From Enterobacter sp. C2 (GTDB taxonomy: Bacteria; Pseudomonadota; Gammaproteobacteria; Enterobacterales; Enterobacteriaceae), in the NCBI RefSeq assembly GCF_019880405.1, contig NZ_CP082269.1, positions 124,001 through 188,000 on the forward strand: a DNA stretch of 64,000 nt, given 5' to 3'. Both the position numbers and the translations under genes were made by a program. Under the pieces are notes generated by a model, which saw only the letters and a list, made by a program, of their open reading frames with translations, searched no databases and was not told the DNA's origin. Shown piece by piece: positions 25,360 through 35,745 of this stretch; positions within the stretch are counted from its first letter, which is position 1, and each line of letters opens with the position of its first letter.

Positions 25360-26562
25360 ATGAACACATCAACCGCAAATCGCACTCGCTGGCTAACCCT
25401 TGTCGGCACCATCATCACTCAGTTTGCCTTAGGATCGGTCTACACATGGAGCCTGTTCAATAGCGCCCTGGCAGAAAAGCTCGATGAGCAGGTAAGCCAG
25501 GTCGCCTTCTCCTTTGGCCTGCTCAGCCTTGGCCTGGCGATCTCCTCGTCGGTGGCCGGGAAGCTGCAGGAGCGTTTTGGCGTTAAGCGCGTCACAATGG
25601 CATCCGGCATCCTGCTTGGCGTTGGCTTGATGCTCACCGCGCATGCCAACAACCTGATGATGCTCTGGCTGAGCGCTGGCGTGCTGGTGGGCCTGGCCGA
25701 CGGCGCAGGCTACCTGCTGACCCTCTCCAACTGCGTTAAATACTTCCCGGAGCGTAAAGGGCTGATCTCGGCATTCGCCATTGGCTCCTACGGTCTTGGC
25801 AGCCTCGGCTTCAAGTTCATCGACAGCCAGCTGCTGGCGACCGTGGGCCTGGAGAGCACCTTTATGATTTGGGGTGCGATTGTGATGGGCATGATCCTGT
25901 TCGGCGCGATGCTGATGAAAGACGCCCCGCAGCAGAAAGTCACCATGACTAACGGCGTGGTCGAAAACGACTTCACCCTGGCGCAGTCCATGCGTAAACC
26001 GCAGTACTGGATGCTGGCGGTGATGTTCCTGACCGCCTGCATGAGCGGCCTGTATGTGATTGGCGTGGCGAAAGATATCGCTCAGGGCATGGTGCATCTG
26101 GATATGGCTACCGCAGCCAACGCGGTAACGGTGATTGCTATTGCTAACCTGACGGGCCGTCTGGTGCTGGGTATCCTCTCTGACAAGATTGCCCGTATCC
26201 GGGTGATTACCCTCGGCCAGGTGGTCTCGCTGGTGGGCATGGCCGCGCTGCTGTTTGCTCCGCTCAATGCGATGACCTTCTTCGCCGCCATTGCCTGCGT
26301 CGCCTTTAACTTCGGCGGCACCATTACCGTATTCCCGTCGCTGGTAAGCGAATTCTTCGGGCTGAACAACCTGGCGAAAAACTACGGCGTGATCTACTTA
26401 GGCTTCGGTATCGGCAGCATCTGCGGTTCGATTATCGCCTCGCTGTTCGGTGGGTTCTACGTTACCTTCTGCGTCATTTTTGCCCTGCTGATCCTCTCTC
26501 TGGCACTCTCCACCACCATTCGCCAGCCGCAGAGCAAAGTGTACAAACAGGTGCATGCCTGA
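25360..26562 (+). CDS. yhjX: YhjX, MFS transporter induced by pyruvate (YpdAB target)
   Basis: 400-residue major facilitator protein of the oxalate/formate antiporter-like group, with about twelve membrane segments. TRWLTLVGTIITQFALGSVYTWSLFN opens the first segment; the C-terminal half ENDFTLAQSMRKPQYWMLAVMFLTACMSGLYVIGVAKDI is nearly the E. coli sequence. In E. coli it is the main target of the YpdA/YpdB two-component system that responds to pyruvate; the transported substrate is not settled. The ATG at 25360 has AGGA upstream; an earlier in-frame ATG (25294) falls inside the promoter boxes. Confidence 0.93.
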   Translation: MNTSTANRTRWLTLVGTIITQFALGSVYTWSLFNSALAEKLDEQVSQVAFSFGLLSLGLAISSSVAGKLQERFGVKRVTMASGILLGVGLMLTAHANNLMMLWLSAGVLVGLADGAGYLLTLSNCVKYFPERKGLISAFAIGSYGLGSLGFKFIDSQLLATVGLESTFMIWGAIVMGMILFGAMLMKDAPQQKVTMTNGVVENDFTLAQSMRKPQYWMLAVMFLTACMSGLYVIGVAKDIAQGMVHLDMATAANAVTVIAIANLTGRLVLGILSDKIARIRVITLGQVVSLVGMAALLFAPLNAMTFFAAIACVAFNFGGTITVFPSLVSEFFGLNNLAKNYGVIYLGFGIGSICGSIIASLFGGFYVTFCVIFALLILSLALSTTIRQPQSKVYKQVHA

Positions 26563-26647
26563 CGGCTTTTCGTGCGGTAATCCTCCCGGGACGGGTGACA
26601 GCGACTATCTTTAGTGATTAGCGCTTCCAACAAAAAGGAGTCACCCG

Positions 26648-27079
26648 ATGTCTTTAGAAAAAGTGGTTTACCGCGCGAAAGCAAAAGCAACCGGCGGCCG
26701 TGATGGCCGCGCTGTCTCGTCTGATGGCGTGCTGGATATTAAACTCGGCGTACCCAAAGAGATGGGCGGGGCAGGTGGCGAAGCGACCAACCCGGAGCAG
26801 CTGTTTGCCGCAGGCTACTCGGCCTGCTTCCTCGGTGCGCTGAAGCACGTCGCCTCGCAAGAGCAGAAGAAAATTCCGCAGGATGCCTATATAGAAGGGC
26901 AGGTAGGTATCGGGCCGATCCCGACCGGTTTTGGCATTGAGGCCCAGCTGGATATTCACCTGCCGGGCATGGATCGTCAGGAAGCGGAAGAGCTGGTACA
27001 GAAGGCGCATGTGGTTTGCCCCTACTCTAATGCCACCCGCGATAACATCGACGTTACCCTGAACGTCATCACCTCTTAA
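26648..27079 (+). CDS. ohr: Ohr/OsmC-family organic hydroperoxide resistance protein
   Basis: 143-residue thiol peroxidase that reduces organic hydroperoxides. The two catalytic cysteines are present at C60 ([10 protein letters not shown]) and C124 ([10 protein letters not shown]), and the arginine of GGRDGR near residue 19 fits the Ohr active site. The pattern is closer to Ohr than OsmC by length and by the [15 protein letters not shown] motif. It follows yhjX by 85 bp with its own AGGAG box. No OhrR-type regulator lies beside it. From memory this gene is absent from the E. coli K-12 locus. Confidence 0.87.
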   Translation: MSLEKVVYRAKAKATGGRDGRAVSSDGVLDIKLGVPKEMGGAGGEATNPEQLFAAGYSACFLGALKHVASQEQKKIPQDAYIEGQVGIGPIPTGFGIEAQLDIHLPGMDRQEAEELVQKAHVVCPYSNATRDNIDVTLNVITS

Positions 27080-27098
27080 TCTTTTTTCTGCCTCTCTC

Positions 27099-27134
27099 GA
27101 TCCGGTCATATTTTTGTAAATATCTGACCGGATC
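27099..27134. terminator. Long hairpin after ohr
   Basis: GATCCGGTCA (27099-27108) pairs perfectly with TGACCGGATC (27125-27134), and inner TATTT/AAATA extend the stem. It lies 20 bp past the ohr stop codon. No T-run follows the stem, so it may terminate weakly or only protect the message. Confidence 0.55.
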
Positions 27135-27293
27135 ACATTCCTCATGACACTTTTTTGAAGCCTTGTGGTCTACTATGCCGCGCTTTAAGAAGTTACCTGG
27201 TTTGACTTCCATCGCACTCTATTAACCTGCCTGCTGGTGAAAGACACAGTATGTAGGTGCTTTTATTGATTCCCTTTTTACAGGGCAGCTTGC

Positions 27294-28982
27294 ATGAGAT
27301 ATATCAAAATCATGACGCAGCAGAGGCTTAGCTTCTTGCTGGCGTTATACATCGGCCTGTTTATGAACTGCGCCGTCTTCTTCCGCCGTTTTGACAGCTA
27401 TGCGCAAGATTTTACCTTTTCCAAAGCCTGTGCCGTGGCGATTGAGCTCTTCGGCACGGTACTGATCACCTTCTTTTTACTGCGTGTGCTTTCGCTGCTG
27501 GGCCGCCGCGCCTGGCGCGTGCTGGCCACCCTGCTGGTGCTGTTCTCCGCCGGGGCCAGCTACTACATGACCTTCCTGAACGTGGTGATTGGCTACGGCA
27601 TTATTGCCTCGGTAATGACCACGGATATTGACCTCTCGAAAGAGGTGGTGGGCCTGCACTTTGTGATCTGGCTAGTGGCGGTCAGCGCGCTGCCGCTGCT
27701 GTTTATCTGGAGCAACCGCTGCCGCTACACCCTGTTGCGCCAGTTGCGCACGCCGGGACAGCGCCTGCGCAGCGTGACGCTGGTGGTGCTGGCCGGGCTG
27801 ATGGTCTGGGGGCCGATCCGCCTGATGGACATGCAGCAGAAGAAGGTCGAGCGCAGCACCGGCGTGGATATGCCGAGCTACGGCGGCGTGGTGGCGAACT
27901 CCTATCTGCCGTCCAACTGGCTGTCGGCGCTGGGGCTGTATGCCTGGGCGCAGGTGGATGAGTCCTCGGACAACAAGTCGCTAATGAACCCGGCAACGAA
28001 GTTCACCTACGTACCGCCTAAAGACCTGGAGGATACCACCGTGATCTTTATCATCGGTGAGACGACCCGCTGGGATCATATGGGCATTTTTGGCTACGCG
28101 CGTAATACCACGCCTAAGCTCGCGCAGGAGAAGAACCTGGCGGCGTTCCGCGGCTACTCCTGCGATACGGCCACCAAGCTCTCGCTGCGCTGTATGTTTG
28201 TCCGGCAGGGCGGGGCGGATGAGAATCCGCAGCGTACCCTGAAGGAGCAGAATATCTTTGCGGTACTTAAGCAGCTCGGTTTTGCCTCGGATCTCTATGC
28301 GATGCAGAGCGAGATGTGGTTCTACAGCAACACCATGGCGGACAACATCAGCTACCGGGAGCAGATTGGCGCTGAGCCGCGCAACCGGGGCAAGCACGTG
28401 GACGATATGCTGCTGCTGGATGAGACTAACATTGCGTTGCAGAACAACCCAACCGGTAAGCACCTGATTGTGCTGCATACCAAAGGGTCACACTACAACT
28501 ACGTGCAGCGCTATCCGCGCAGCTATGCGCAGTGGACCCCGGAGTGTGTGGGCATCGATAAGGAGTGCAGCAAGCAGGAGCTGATCAACGCCTATGACAA
28601 CTCGGTCACCTACGTCGACAGCTTTATTACCAAGGTTATCGATCAGGTTCGGGATAAGAAGGCGATCGTCTTCTACGCTGCCGACCACGGTGAGTCGATC
28701 AACGAGCATGAGCACCTGCACGGTACGCCGCGCAACATGGCCCCGCCGGAGCAGTTCCGCGTGCCGATGATGGTGTGGATGTCTGACAAGTATCTGGAGA
28801 ACCCGGAGAAAGCGAAGATGTTCGCCCAGCTCAAGCAGCAGGCGGCGATGAAGGTGCCGCGCCGCCACGTTGAGCTGTATGACACTATTATGGGCTGTCT
28901 GGGTTACACCTCGCCGGACGGTGGGATCAACCAGAACAACAACTGGTGTCGTGTGCCGGACAAGGCTGCGAAAGCGAAGTAA
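27294..28982 (+). CDS. eptB: EptB, Kdo phosphoethanolamine transferase
   Basis: 562-residue inner-membrane enzyme that adds phosphoethanolamine to the outer Kdo residue of lipopolysaccharide. Five N-terminal membrane segments are followed by a periplasmic alkaline-phosphatase-like domain with [23 protein letters not shown] (metal-binding Glu), the nucleophile threonine in [15 protein letters not shown], and [23 protein letters not shown] with metal-binding Asp/His residues. E. coli EptB is 563 residues and is controlled by sigma-E and the small RNA MgrR; I could not confirm those sites here. Start [14 protein letters not shown] matches the family. Confidence 0.95.
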   Translation: MRYIKIMTQQRLSFLLALYIGLFMNCAVFFRRFDSYAQDFTFSKACAVAIELFGTVLITFFLLRVLSLLGRRAWRVLATLLVLFSAGASYYMTFLNVVIGYGIIASVMTTDIDLSKEVVGLHFVIWLVAVSALPLLFIWSNRCRYTLLRQLRTPGQRLRSVTLVVLAGLMVWGPIRLMDMQQKKVERSTGVDMPSYGGVVANSYLPSNWLSALGLYAWAQVDESSDNKSLMNPATKFTYVPPKDLEDTTVIFIIGETTRWDHMGIFGYARNTTPKLAQEKNLAAFRGYSCDTATKLSLRCMFVRQGGADENPQRTLKEQNIFAVLKQLGFASDLYAMQSEMWFYSNTMADNISYREQIGAEPRNRGKHVDDMLLLDETNIALQNNPTGKHLIVLHTKGSHYNYVQRYPRSYAQWTPECVGIDKECSKQELINAYDNSVTYVDSFITKVIDQVRDKKAIVFYAADHGESINEHEHLHGTPRNMAPPEQFRVPMMVWMSDKYLENPEKAKMFAQLKQQAAMKVPRRHVELYDTIMGCLGYTSPDGGINQNNNWCRVPDKAAKAK

Positions 28983-29032
28983 GCCGCATGGTGAGTTTCT
29001 CACCGATCGAATGGCTTTTTTACAATAAGGGA

Positions 29033-29061
29033 TTGACGCTTGGGGTTGCCAGCAGTAAGAT
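29033..29061 (+). promoter_or_regulatory. proK promoter
   Basis: TTGACG (29033-29038) and TAAGAT (29056-29061) are separated by 17 bp. The GCGCCCC discriminator just downstream is typical of stable-RNA promoters under stringent control. Confidence 0.85.
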
Positions 29062-29073
29062 GCGCCCCGCATT

Positions 29074-29279
<206 letters not shown>

Positions 29280-29298
29280 AGTCACGGAGTGACGAGTC

Positions 29299-29445
29299 AT
29301 CCTCTATCACCGACCAATTTGAAAAGCCTGCTCTTAGAGCAGGCTTTTTTGCATTTGTGCCTGAGAGGATGAGAACCTCCGGGGGCAAGGAGGTTCGACT
29401 CGAGCGCAGCGAGAGAGCGTTGCTTTAGCAACGACCCGCAGGGCG
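29299..29445 (+). repeat. tRNA-derived tandem repeat, copy 2
   Basis: Second 147-bp copy, offset by 166 bp, separated from the first by a 19-bp spacer that itself contains a GTCAC-GTGAC hairpin. It carries an extra 18-base tRNA-Pro 3' end including CCA at 29299-29316 without the rest of a tRNA. Confidence 0.9.
29324..29350 (+). terminator. Duplicate terminator in repeat copy 2
   Basis: Same stem and T-run as the proK terminator, 166 bp further on; it would catch read-through from the tRNA before dppA. Confidence 0.85.
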
Positions 29446-30004
29446 TGGTCATCCCGCCGACTTTTCACCTCGTTTGTTAACCGTTTTGTGACATATTCCA
29501 TTGTATTTATTTATACATAGATGAATCTTTTTTCGCGTTGCTTATGGCTAACTCAGCATTTTCCGCTGTGCGTTTTAACGTTCGCGGTATTAATCGCTCA
29601 CATATTCATCATCCTGTCAGAATTTTTTCACAATATTCACTAATGTAAAACGCTGGTTCAAATGGTCTGGGGAGTTGATCGTCCTGCCATCCACTCCATA
29701 GCACAAATTTCTCTGCTGGAAATAGCGGGTTGCGCTTTTTTTACGCTTTGTTTGTTAATTCTCACCTTCGATGTAAAACCCGGTTACCTGTATTGACGTT
29801 TTGACATTCTGTTGACAGATTGTAGGGCATGAGGGGCATTTCACGGAGAATCTGCACTGCAACTCAGTCAACCTTTTGAAAGGAATCACCTCCCCTTAAG
29901 CTGCCTTTGGGCACCGCCGACCAGACCGGTAAAAAATAAATAAAGGTTTGTCGGTTATACCCGCTGCAACGGGTAAACAACACATATCACATTGGAGCAG
30001 AATA
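29446..30004 (+). promoter_or_regulatory. dppA promoter and leader region
   Basis: About 560 bp without a gene. The first 300 bp are AT-rich. Overlapping TTGACG (29793-29798), TTGACA (29801-29806) and TTGACA (29812-29817) mark the probable promoter, though I could not choose a -10 box with confidence. TACCCG (29958-29963) and CGGGTA (29970-29975) form a leader hairpin. TTTTGTGACATATTCCATTG near 29488 is a weak CRP-like half site. A weak third remnant of the tRNA repeat may lie at 29448-29461. Confidence 0.55.
29975..29992 (+). promoter_or_regulatory. Probable GcvB small-RNA target in the dppA leader
   Basis: The CA-rich stretch AAACAACACATATCACAT just before the TTGGAG ribosome-binding site matches the kind of sequence bound by the GU-rich R1 region of GcvB, which represses dppA in E. 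coli and Salmonella. gcvB itself is not in the window. Confidence 0.6.
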
Positions 30005-31612
30005 ATGAGTATTTCCTTGAAGAAGTCAGGGATGCTGAAGCTTGGTCTCAGCCTGGTGGCTCTGACTGTCGCAGCAAGTGTGCAGGCAAAAACCCTGGTT
30101 TACTGTTCTGAAGGCTCGCCGGAGGGGTTTAACCCGCAGCTCTTTACGTCTGGTACAACCTACGATGCCAGCTCAGTACCTATCTATAACCGTCTGGTTG
30201 AGTTCAAAATCGGTACTACCGAAGTGATCCCGGGCCTTGCTGAGAAGTGGGACGTCAGCGAAGACGGGAAGACCTACACCTTCCATCTGCGTCAGGGCGT
30301 AAAATGGCAGGACAATAAAGAGTTTAAACCGACGCGTGAGCTTAACGCCGACGACGTCGTGTTCTCCTTCGACCGTCAGAAAAACGCGAACAACCCGTAC
30401 CATAAAGTCTCTGGCGGCAGCTACGAATATTTCGAAGGCATGGGCCTGCCGGACCTGATTAGCGAAGTGAAAAAAGTGGACGATCATACCGTTCAGTTTG
30501 TTCTCTCGCGTCCGGAAGCACCCTTCCTGGCCGACCTGGCAATGGACTTCGCCTCTATCATGTCCAAAGAGTATGCAGATAACATGCTGAAAGCCGGCAC
30601 GCCGGAGAAAGTGGACCTCAACCCAATCGGTACCGGTCCGTTCCAGCTGCTGCAATACCAGAAAGACTCCCGCATCCTGTACAAAGCGTTTGAAGGCTTC
30701 TGGGGCACCAAGCCGCAGATCGACCGCCTGGTCTTCTCCATCACGCCTGATGCCTCTGTACGCTATGCAAAACTGCAGAAAAACGAGTGCCAGGTCATGC
30801 CGTATCCGAACCCGGCTGACATCGCGCGTATGAAGCAGGATAAAAACCTGAACCTGATGGAGCAGGCGGGCCTGAACGTGGGCTACCTCTCTTTCAACAC
30901 TGAGAAAAAACCGTTTGATGACGTGAAAGTACGCCAGGCGCTGACCTATGCGGTCAACAAAGAGGCGATCATCAAGGCTGTTTACCAGGGCGCGGGCACC
31001 GCAGCGAAAAACCTGATCCCGCCGACCATGTGGGGCTATAACGACGACGTTAAGGATTATACTTACGACGTTGAGAAGGCGAAGCAGCTGCTGAAAGAAG
31101 CCGGTCAGGATAAAGGCTTCACCGTTGAGCTGTGGGCGATGCCGGTACAGCGTCCGTACAACCCGAACGCTCGCCGTATGGCTGAGATGATTCAGGCTGA
31201 CTGGGCGAAGATCGGCGTGCAGGCCAAAATTGTTACCTACGAGTGGGGCGAGTACCTGAAGCGTGCTAAAGCAGGCGAGCACCAGGCGGTGATGATGGGC
31301 TGGACCGGGGACAATGGGGATCCGGACAACTTCTTCGCTACCCTGTTCAGCTGCGATGCGGCAAAACAAGGTTCTAACTACTCTCGCTGGTGCTACAAGC
31401 CGTTTGAAGATCTGATCCAGCCGGCACGCGCTGCGGACGATCACAACAAGCGTATCGAGCTCTACAAACAGGCTCAGGTGGTGATGCACGATCAGGCTCC
31501 GGCGCTGATCATCGCTCACTCCACCGTGTATGAGCCAGTGCGTAAAGAGGTGAAAGGCTACGTTGTTGATCCATTAGGCAAACACCACTTCGAAAACGTG
31601 TCTGTCGAATAA
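30005..31612 (+). CDS. dppA: DppA, periplasmic dipeptide- and heme-binding protein
   Basis: 535-residue solute-binding protein of family 5, the receptor for dipeptide import and chemotaxis; in E. coli it also delivers heme and 5-aminolevulinate. Signal peptide MSISLKKSGMLKLGLSLVALTVAASVQA precedes KTLVYCSEGSPEGFNPQ. The family stretch LNADDVVFSFDRQKNANNPYH is present and the C-terminus VVDPLGKHHFENVSVE matches E. coli. The ATG at 30005 has GGAG nine bases upstream; an earlier in-frame ATG (29948) lies in the leader. First gene of dppABCDF. Confidence 0.97.
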   Translation: MSISLKKSGMLKLGLSLVALTVAASVQAKTLVYCSEGSPEGFNPQLFTSGTTYDASSVPIYNRLVEFKIGTTEVIPGLAEKWDVSEDGKTYTFHLRQGVKWQDNKEFKPTRELNADDVVFSFDRQKNANNPYHKVSGGSYEYFEGMGLPDLISEVKKVDDHTVQFVLSRPEAPFLADLAMDFASIMSKEYADNMLKAGTPEKVDLNPIGTGPFQLLQYQKDSRILYKAFEGFWGTKPQIDRLVFSITPDASVRYAKLQKNECQVMPYPNPADIARMKQDKNLNLMEQAGLNVGYLSFNTEKKPFDDVKVRQALTYAVNKEAIIKAVYQGAGTAAKNLIPPTMWGYNDDVKDYTYDVEKAKQLLKEAGQDKGFTVELWAMPVQRPYNPNARRMAEMIQADWAKIGVQAKIVTYEWGEYLKRAKAGEHQAVMMGWTGDNGDPDNFFATLFSCDAAKQGSNYSRWCYKPFEDLIQPARAADDHNKRIELYKQAQVVMHDQAPALIIAHSTVYEPVRKEVKGYVVDPLGKHHFENVSVE

Positions 31613-31621
31613 TAAAAAGTA

Positions 31622-31690
31622 ACGCCGGGTACGCGGCGCTGCCCAAGCCTACCATGGTAGGCCGGGTTAGCGCAGCGCCACCCGGCAGTA
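31622..31690. repeat. REP/BIME between dppA and dppB
   Basis: Two palindromic units, the clearer being GCCGGGTTAGCGCAGCGCC with ACCCGGC (31661-31686). Placed after the most abundant product of the operon, it can stabilise the dppA message and lower expression of the membrane genes. Confidence 0.75.
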
Positions 31691-31754
31691 GTCATTTGTG
31701 AGCAATACAGACCGATCGCCGCCAGGCGTAACGTCACTACTGAGAATCCGGGTT

Positions 31755-32774
31755 ATGTTGCAGTTCATCCTCCGACGTCTGGGATTAGTTATTCCGACGT
31801 TTATCGGTATCACCCTTCTCACCTTTGCCTTTGTCCATATGATCCCCGGTGACCCGGTGATGATCATGGCGGGTGAGCGTGGTATCTCCCCCGAGCGCCA
31901 TGCGCAGCTGTTGGCTGAGCTGGGCCTCAACAAGCCGCTGTGGCAGCAGTACGTCAACTACGTTTGGGGCGTTCTGCACGGCGACTTAGGGATTTCATTG
32001 AAAAGCCGTCTTCCGGTGTGGGAAGAGTTCGTGCCGCGTTTTCAAGCGACGCTGGAGCTCGGTGTCTGCGCCATGATTTTTGCCGTGGCCGTCGGTATCC
32101 CGGTGGGCGTTCTCGCCGCCGTGAAGCGCGGTTCCATTTTTGACCACACCGCAGTGGGCCTGGCCCTGACCGGCTACTCCATGCCGATCTTCTGGTGGGG
32201 CATGATGCTGATCATGCTGGTCTCGGTGCAGCTCAACCTGACCCCCGTCTCGGGGCGCGTCAGCGATATGGTGTTCCTCGACGACAGCAATCCGCTCACC
32301 GGCTTTATGCTGATCGACACCGCCATCTGGGGTGAAGAGGGCAACTTTATCGATGCGCTGGCGCATATGATCCTGCCTGCGGTGGTGCTCGGCACTATCC
32401 CGCTGGCGGTGATTGTCCGTATGACCCGTTCAGCAATGCTGGAGGTGCTGGGTGAAGATTATATCCGTACCGCCCGCGCCAAGGGCCTGACCCGCATGCG
32501 CGTGATTATTGTTCACGCCCTGCGTAACGCTATGCTGCCGGTGGTGACCGTTATCGGTCTGCAGGTGGGCACGATGCTGGCCGGGGCGATCCTGACCGAA
32601 ACCATCTTCTCCTGGCCGGGGCTGGGCCGCTGGCTGATTGACGCGCTGCAACGCCGCGACTATCCGGTGGTGCAGGGTGGGGTACTGCTGGTAGCGACGA
32701 TGATCATCCTCGTCAACCTGCTGGTCGATCTGCTCTATGGCGTGGTGAACCCGCGTATTCGGCATAAGAAGTAA
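31755..32774 (+). CDS. dppB: DppB, dipeptide ABC transporter permease
   Basis: 339-residue inner-membrane permease of the dipeptide importer, forming the channel with DppC. Start MLQFILRRLGLVIPTFIGITLLTFAFVHMIPGDPV is typical of Dpp/Opp B proteins, and the EAA-type loop that contacts the ATPases is VLGEDYIRTARAKGLTRMRVIIVHALRNAMLPVVT near residue 240. The sequence is almost that of E. coli DppB. The ATG at 31755 is preferred over an upstream ATG at 31698; its ribosome-binding site is weak. dppC follows after 9 bp. Confidence 0.96.
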   Translation: MLQFILRRLGLVIPTFIGITLLTFAFVHMIPGDPVMIMAGERGISPERHAQLLAELGLNKPLWQQYVNYVWGVLHGDLGISLKSRLPVWEEFVPRFQATLELGVCAMIFAVAVGIPVGVLAAVKRGSIFDHTAVGLALTGYSMPIFWWGMMLIMLVSVQLNLTPVSGRVSDMVFLDDSNPLTGFMLIDTAIWGEEGNFIDALAHMILPAVVLGTIPLAVIVRMTRSAMLEVLGEDYIRTARAKGLTRMRVIIVHALRNAMLPVVTVIGLQVGTMLAGAILTETIFSWPGLGRWLIDALQRRDYPVVQGGVLLVATMIILVNLLVDLLYGVVNPRIRHKK

Positions 32775-32783
32775 GGGGCCATC

Positions 32784-33686
32784 ATGTCACAAGTTACTCA
32801 AGATAAAGTTGTCTCCGCACCGGTGCCAATGACGCCGCTGCAGGAGTTCTGGCACTACTTCAAACGCAACAAAGGCGCGGTCGTGGGCCTGGTGTACGTG
32901 GTGGTGGTGCTGATTATTGCCATATTTGCCAACTGGATTGCCCCGTATAACCCGGCGGATCAGTTCCGTGATTCGCTGCTGTCACCGCCTGTGTGGCAGG
33001 ACGGCGGTAGCTGGGCGCACATCCTCGGTACCGATGACGTGGGCCGCGACGTGATGTCGCGCCTGATGTATGGCGCACGCCTGTCGCTGCTGGTGGGCTG
33101 TCTGGTGGTGGTCCTGTCGCTGATCATGGGCGTCGTGCTCGGGCTGGTGGCGGGCTACTTCGGCGGTCTCGTTGATAACATCATCATGCGCATCGTCGAT
33201 ATCATGCTGGCGCTGCCGAGCCTGCTGCTGGCGCTGGTGCTGGTGGCTATCTTCGGCCCGTCGATAGTCAACGCCTCGCTGGCGCTGACCTTCGTGGCGC
33301 TACCGCACTACGTGCGCTTAACGCGTGCCGCCGTGCTGGTTGAGGTCAACCGCGACTACGTTACCGCCTCGCGCGTGGCGGGGGCGGGGGCGATGCGTCA
33401 GATGTTCATCAATATTTTACCCAACTGCCTTGCCCCGCTGATCGTTCAGGCGTCGCTCGGCTTCTCTAACGCCATTCTCGATATGGCCGCCCTTGGCTTC
33501 CTTGGCATGGGTGCGCAGCCGCCAACGCCGGAGTGGGGCACCATGCTCTCCGACGTATTGCAGTTCGCACAGAGTGCCTGGTGGGTCGTGACCTTCCCAG
33601 GTCTGGCGATCCTGCTGACGGTGCTGGCATTTAACCTGATGGGTGACGGTCTGCGTGATGCGCTCGATCCCAAACTGAAGCAGTAA
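32784..33686 (+). CDS. dppC: DppC, dipeptide ABC transporter permease
   Basis: 300-residue partner permease of DppB. The N-terminal cytoplasmic segment [36 protein letters not shown] leads into six membrane segments. The coupling loop [37 protein letters not shown] lies near residue 195. [23 protein letters not shown] is a family signature. 11 bp upstream of dppD. Confidence 0.96.
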   Translation: MSQVTQDKVVSAPVPMTPLQEFWHYFKRNKGAVVGLVYVVVVLIIAIFANWIAPYNPADQFRDSLLSPPVWQDGGSWAHILGTDDVGRDVMSRLMYGARLSLLVGCLVVVLSLIMGVVLGLVAGYFGGLVDNIIMRIVDIMLALPSLLLALVLVAIFGPSIVNASLALTFVALPHYVRLTRAAVLVEVNRDYVTASRVAGAGAMRQMFINILPNCLAPLIVQASLGFSNAILDMAALGFLGMGAQPPTPEWGTMLSDVLQFAQSAWWVVTFPGLAILLTVLAFNLMGDGLRDALDPKLKQ

Positions 33687-33697
33687 GAGGCACGAGA

Positions 33698-34690
33698 ATG
33701 GCGTTATTGAATATTGATCAACTGTCGGTGCACTTCGGCGACGAAGGGACACCGTTCCGTGCCGTAGACCGCATAAGCTACAGCGTTGAGCAGGGCGAAG
33801 TGGTCGGCATTGTCGGGGAGTCTGGCTCTGGTAAATCCGTCAGCTCGCTGGCGATTATGGGTCTGATTGACTACCCTGGCCGGGTAATGGCAGAGAAGCT
33901 GGAGTTTAACGGTCAGGACCTGAAGCGCATCTCGGAAAAAGAGCGTCGTAACCTGGTGGGTGCCGACGTCGCGATGATCTTCCAGGACCCGATGACCAGC
34001 CTTAACCCGTGCTACACGGTTGGCTTTCAGATTATGGAAGCCATTAAGGTGCATCAGGGCGGCAGCAAACGCACCCGTCGCCAGCGGGCAATCGACCTGC
34101 TGAACCAGGTGGGCATCCCGGACCCGGCCTCGCGTCTTGACGTCTATCCGCACCAGCTCTCCGGCGGGATGAGCCAGCGCGTGATGATTGCGATGGCTAT
34201 CGCTTGCCAGCCGAAGCTGCTGATTGCCGATGAACCGACCACCGCGCTGGACGTGACTATCCAGGCGCAGATCATCGAGCTGCTGCTGGAGCTGCAGCAG
34301 AAAGAGAACATGGCGCTGATCCTGATCACTCACGATCTGGCGCTGGTGGCCGAAGCCGCACACAAAATCATCGTGATGTATGCGGGGCAGGTCGTCGAGT
34401 CTGGCAGTTCGCACGAGATCTTCCGTGCGCCGCGTCACCCCTACACTCAGGCACTGCTGCGTGCGCTGCCTGAGTTTGCTCAGGACAAAGCCCGTCTGGC
34501 CTCGCTGCCGGGCGTGGTGCCGGGTAAATACGATCGCCCGACCGGCTGCCTGCTCAATCCGCGCTGCCCGTATGCTACGGATAAATGCCGCGTCGAAGAG
34601 CCAGGCTTGAACCTGGTGGACAACGGACGTCGCTCAAAATGTCACTATCCACTCGATGATGCCGGGAGGCCTAACTATGAGTACGCATGA
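33698..34690 (+). CDS. dppD: DppD, dipeptide ABC transporter ATPase
   Basis: 330-residue ATPase of the Opp/Dpp D type. Walker [10 protein letters not shown] near residue 41, Q-loop [12 protein letters not shown], signature [16 protein letters not shown], Walker [14 protein letters not shown]-loop ITHDL. The C-terminal cysteine-containing extension ([15 protein letters not shown]...KCHYP) is the oligopeptide-transporter domain that in related proteins can bind an iron-sulfur cluster. Its stop overlaps the dppF start by 14 bp. Confidence 0.96.
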   Translation: MALLNIDQLSVHFGDEGTPFRAVDRISYSVEQGEVVGIVGESGSGKSVSSLAIMGLIDYPGRVMAEKLEFNGQDLKRISEKERRNLVGADVAMIFQDPMTSLNPCYTVGFQIMEAIKVHQGGSKRTRRQRAIDLLNQVGIPDPASRLDVYPHQLSGGMSQRVMIAMAIACQPKLLIADEPTTALDVTIQAQIIELLLELQQKENMALILITHDLALVAEAAHKIIVMYAGQVVESGSSHEIFRAPRHPYTQALLRALPEFAQDKARLASLPGVVPGKYDRPTGCLLNPRCPYATDKCRVEEPGLNLVDNGRRSKCHYPLDDAGRPNYEYA

Positions 34691-35693
34691 GGCCACAACC
34701 CCTGTGCTGTTACAGGCTATTGACCTGAAAAAACACTACCCGGTTAAGAAAGGGCTGTTTGCCCCCGAGCGCCTGGTAAAAGCCCTGGACGGCGTATCGT
34801 TCTCTCTCGAACGCGGGAAAACCCTCGCGGTGGTGGGCGAATCCGGCTGTGGTAAATCCACGCTCGGCCGTCTGCTGACCATGATTGAGACGCCCACCGG
34901 CGGTGAGCTCTACTATCAGGGTCAGGATCTGCTTAAGCACGATCCGCAGGCGCAGAAGCTGCGCCGGCAGAAGATTCAGATTGTCTTCCAGAACCCCTAC
35001 GGTTCGCTGAACCCGCGTAAAAAAGTGGGCCAGATCCTGGAAGAGCCGCTGCAGATTAACAGCAACCTCAGCAAAGCAGAACTGCGTGAAAAAGCGCTGT
35101 CGATGATGGCGAAGGTGGGGCTGAAGACCGAGCATTACGACCGCTACCCGCACATGTTCTCTGGCGGCCAGCGCCAGCGTATTGCGATTGCCCGCGGCCT
35201 GATGCTCGATCCGGACGTGGTGATTGCCGATGAGCCGGTATCGGCGCTCGACGTCTCCGTGCGTGCGCAGGTGTTGAACCTGATGATGGATCTGCAGCAG
35301 GATCTGGGGCTCTCCTATGTCTTTATCTCCCACGATCTGTCGGTGGTAGAGCACATTGCCGATGAAGTGATGGTGATGTACCTTGGCCGCTGCGTAGAGA
35401 AGGGCACCAAGGAGCAGATTTTCAGCAATCCGCGTCATCCCTATACCCAGGCGCTGCTCTCCGCGACGCCGCGTCTGAACCCGGACGATCGTCGGGAGCG
35501 TATTAAGCTGACCGGCGAGCTGCCTAGCCCGCTGAATCCGCCGCCGGGCTGTGCCTTCAGCGCCCGCTGCCGCCGTCGCTTTGGTCCCTGCACCCAGCTT
35601 CAGCCGCAGTTGAAATCGTACGGCGGCCAGCTGGTGGCCTGCTTCGCGGTGGATCAGGATGAGAACGGCGAGAAGCCGGTTAATCCTCTCTGA
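34677..35693 (+). CDS. dppF: DppF, dipeptide ABC transporter ATPase
   Basis: 338-residue second ATPase, forming a heterodimer with DppD. Walker [10 protein letters not shown] near residue 53, Q-loop [18 protein letters not shown], signature [16 protein letters not shown], Walker [14 protein letters not shown]-loop [13 protein letters not shown], and a C-terminal Cys-bearing extension ([17 protein letters not shown]). The ATG at 34677 lies inside the dppD end; an in-frame ATG at 34656 is possible but gives a non-family N-terminus. A strong terminator follows. Confidence 0.96.
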   Translation: MSTHEATTPVLLQAIDLKKHYPVKKGLFAPERLVKALDGVSFSLERGKTLAVVGESGCGKSTLGRLLTMIETPTGGELYYQGQDLLKHDPQAQKLRRQKIQIVFQNPYGSLNPRKKVGQILEEPLQINSNLSKAELREKALSMMAKVGLKTEHYDRYPHMFSGGQRQRIAIARGLMLDPDVVIADEPVSALDVSVRAQVLNLMMDLQQDLGLSYVFISHDLSVVEHIADEVMVMYLGRCVEKGTKEQIFSNPRHPYTQALLSATPRLNPDDRRERIKLTGELPSPLNPPPGCAFSARCRRRFGPCTQLQPQLKSYGGQLVACFAVDQDENGEKPVNPL

Positions 35694-35715
35694 GACCCTC
35701 TGCTTTACCCATCTT

Positions 35716-35745
35716 AAAAACCGGAGCCTGGCCTCCGGTTTTTTA
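35716..35745 (+). terminator. Terminator of dppABCDF
   Basis: AAAAACCGGAG (35716-35726) pairs with CTCCGG plus TTTTTT (35733-35744) around CCTGGC; an intrinsic terminator 22 bp after dppF. Confidence 0.9.

Noticed and set aside
29299-29316. Second tRNA-Pro gene
   Set aside because: Only the last 18 bases of the tRNA are present in repeat copy 2; no cloverleaf can form.
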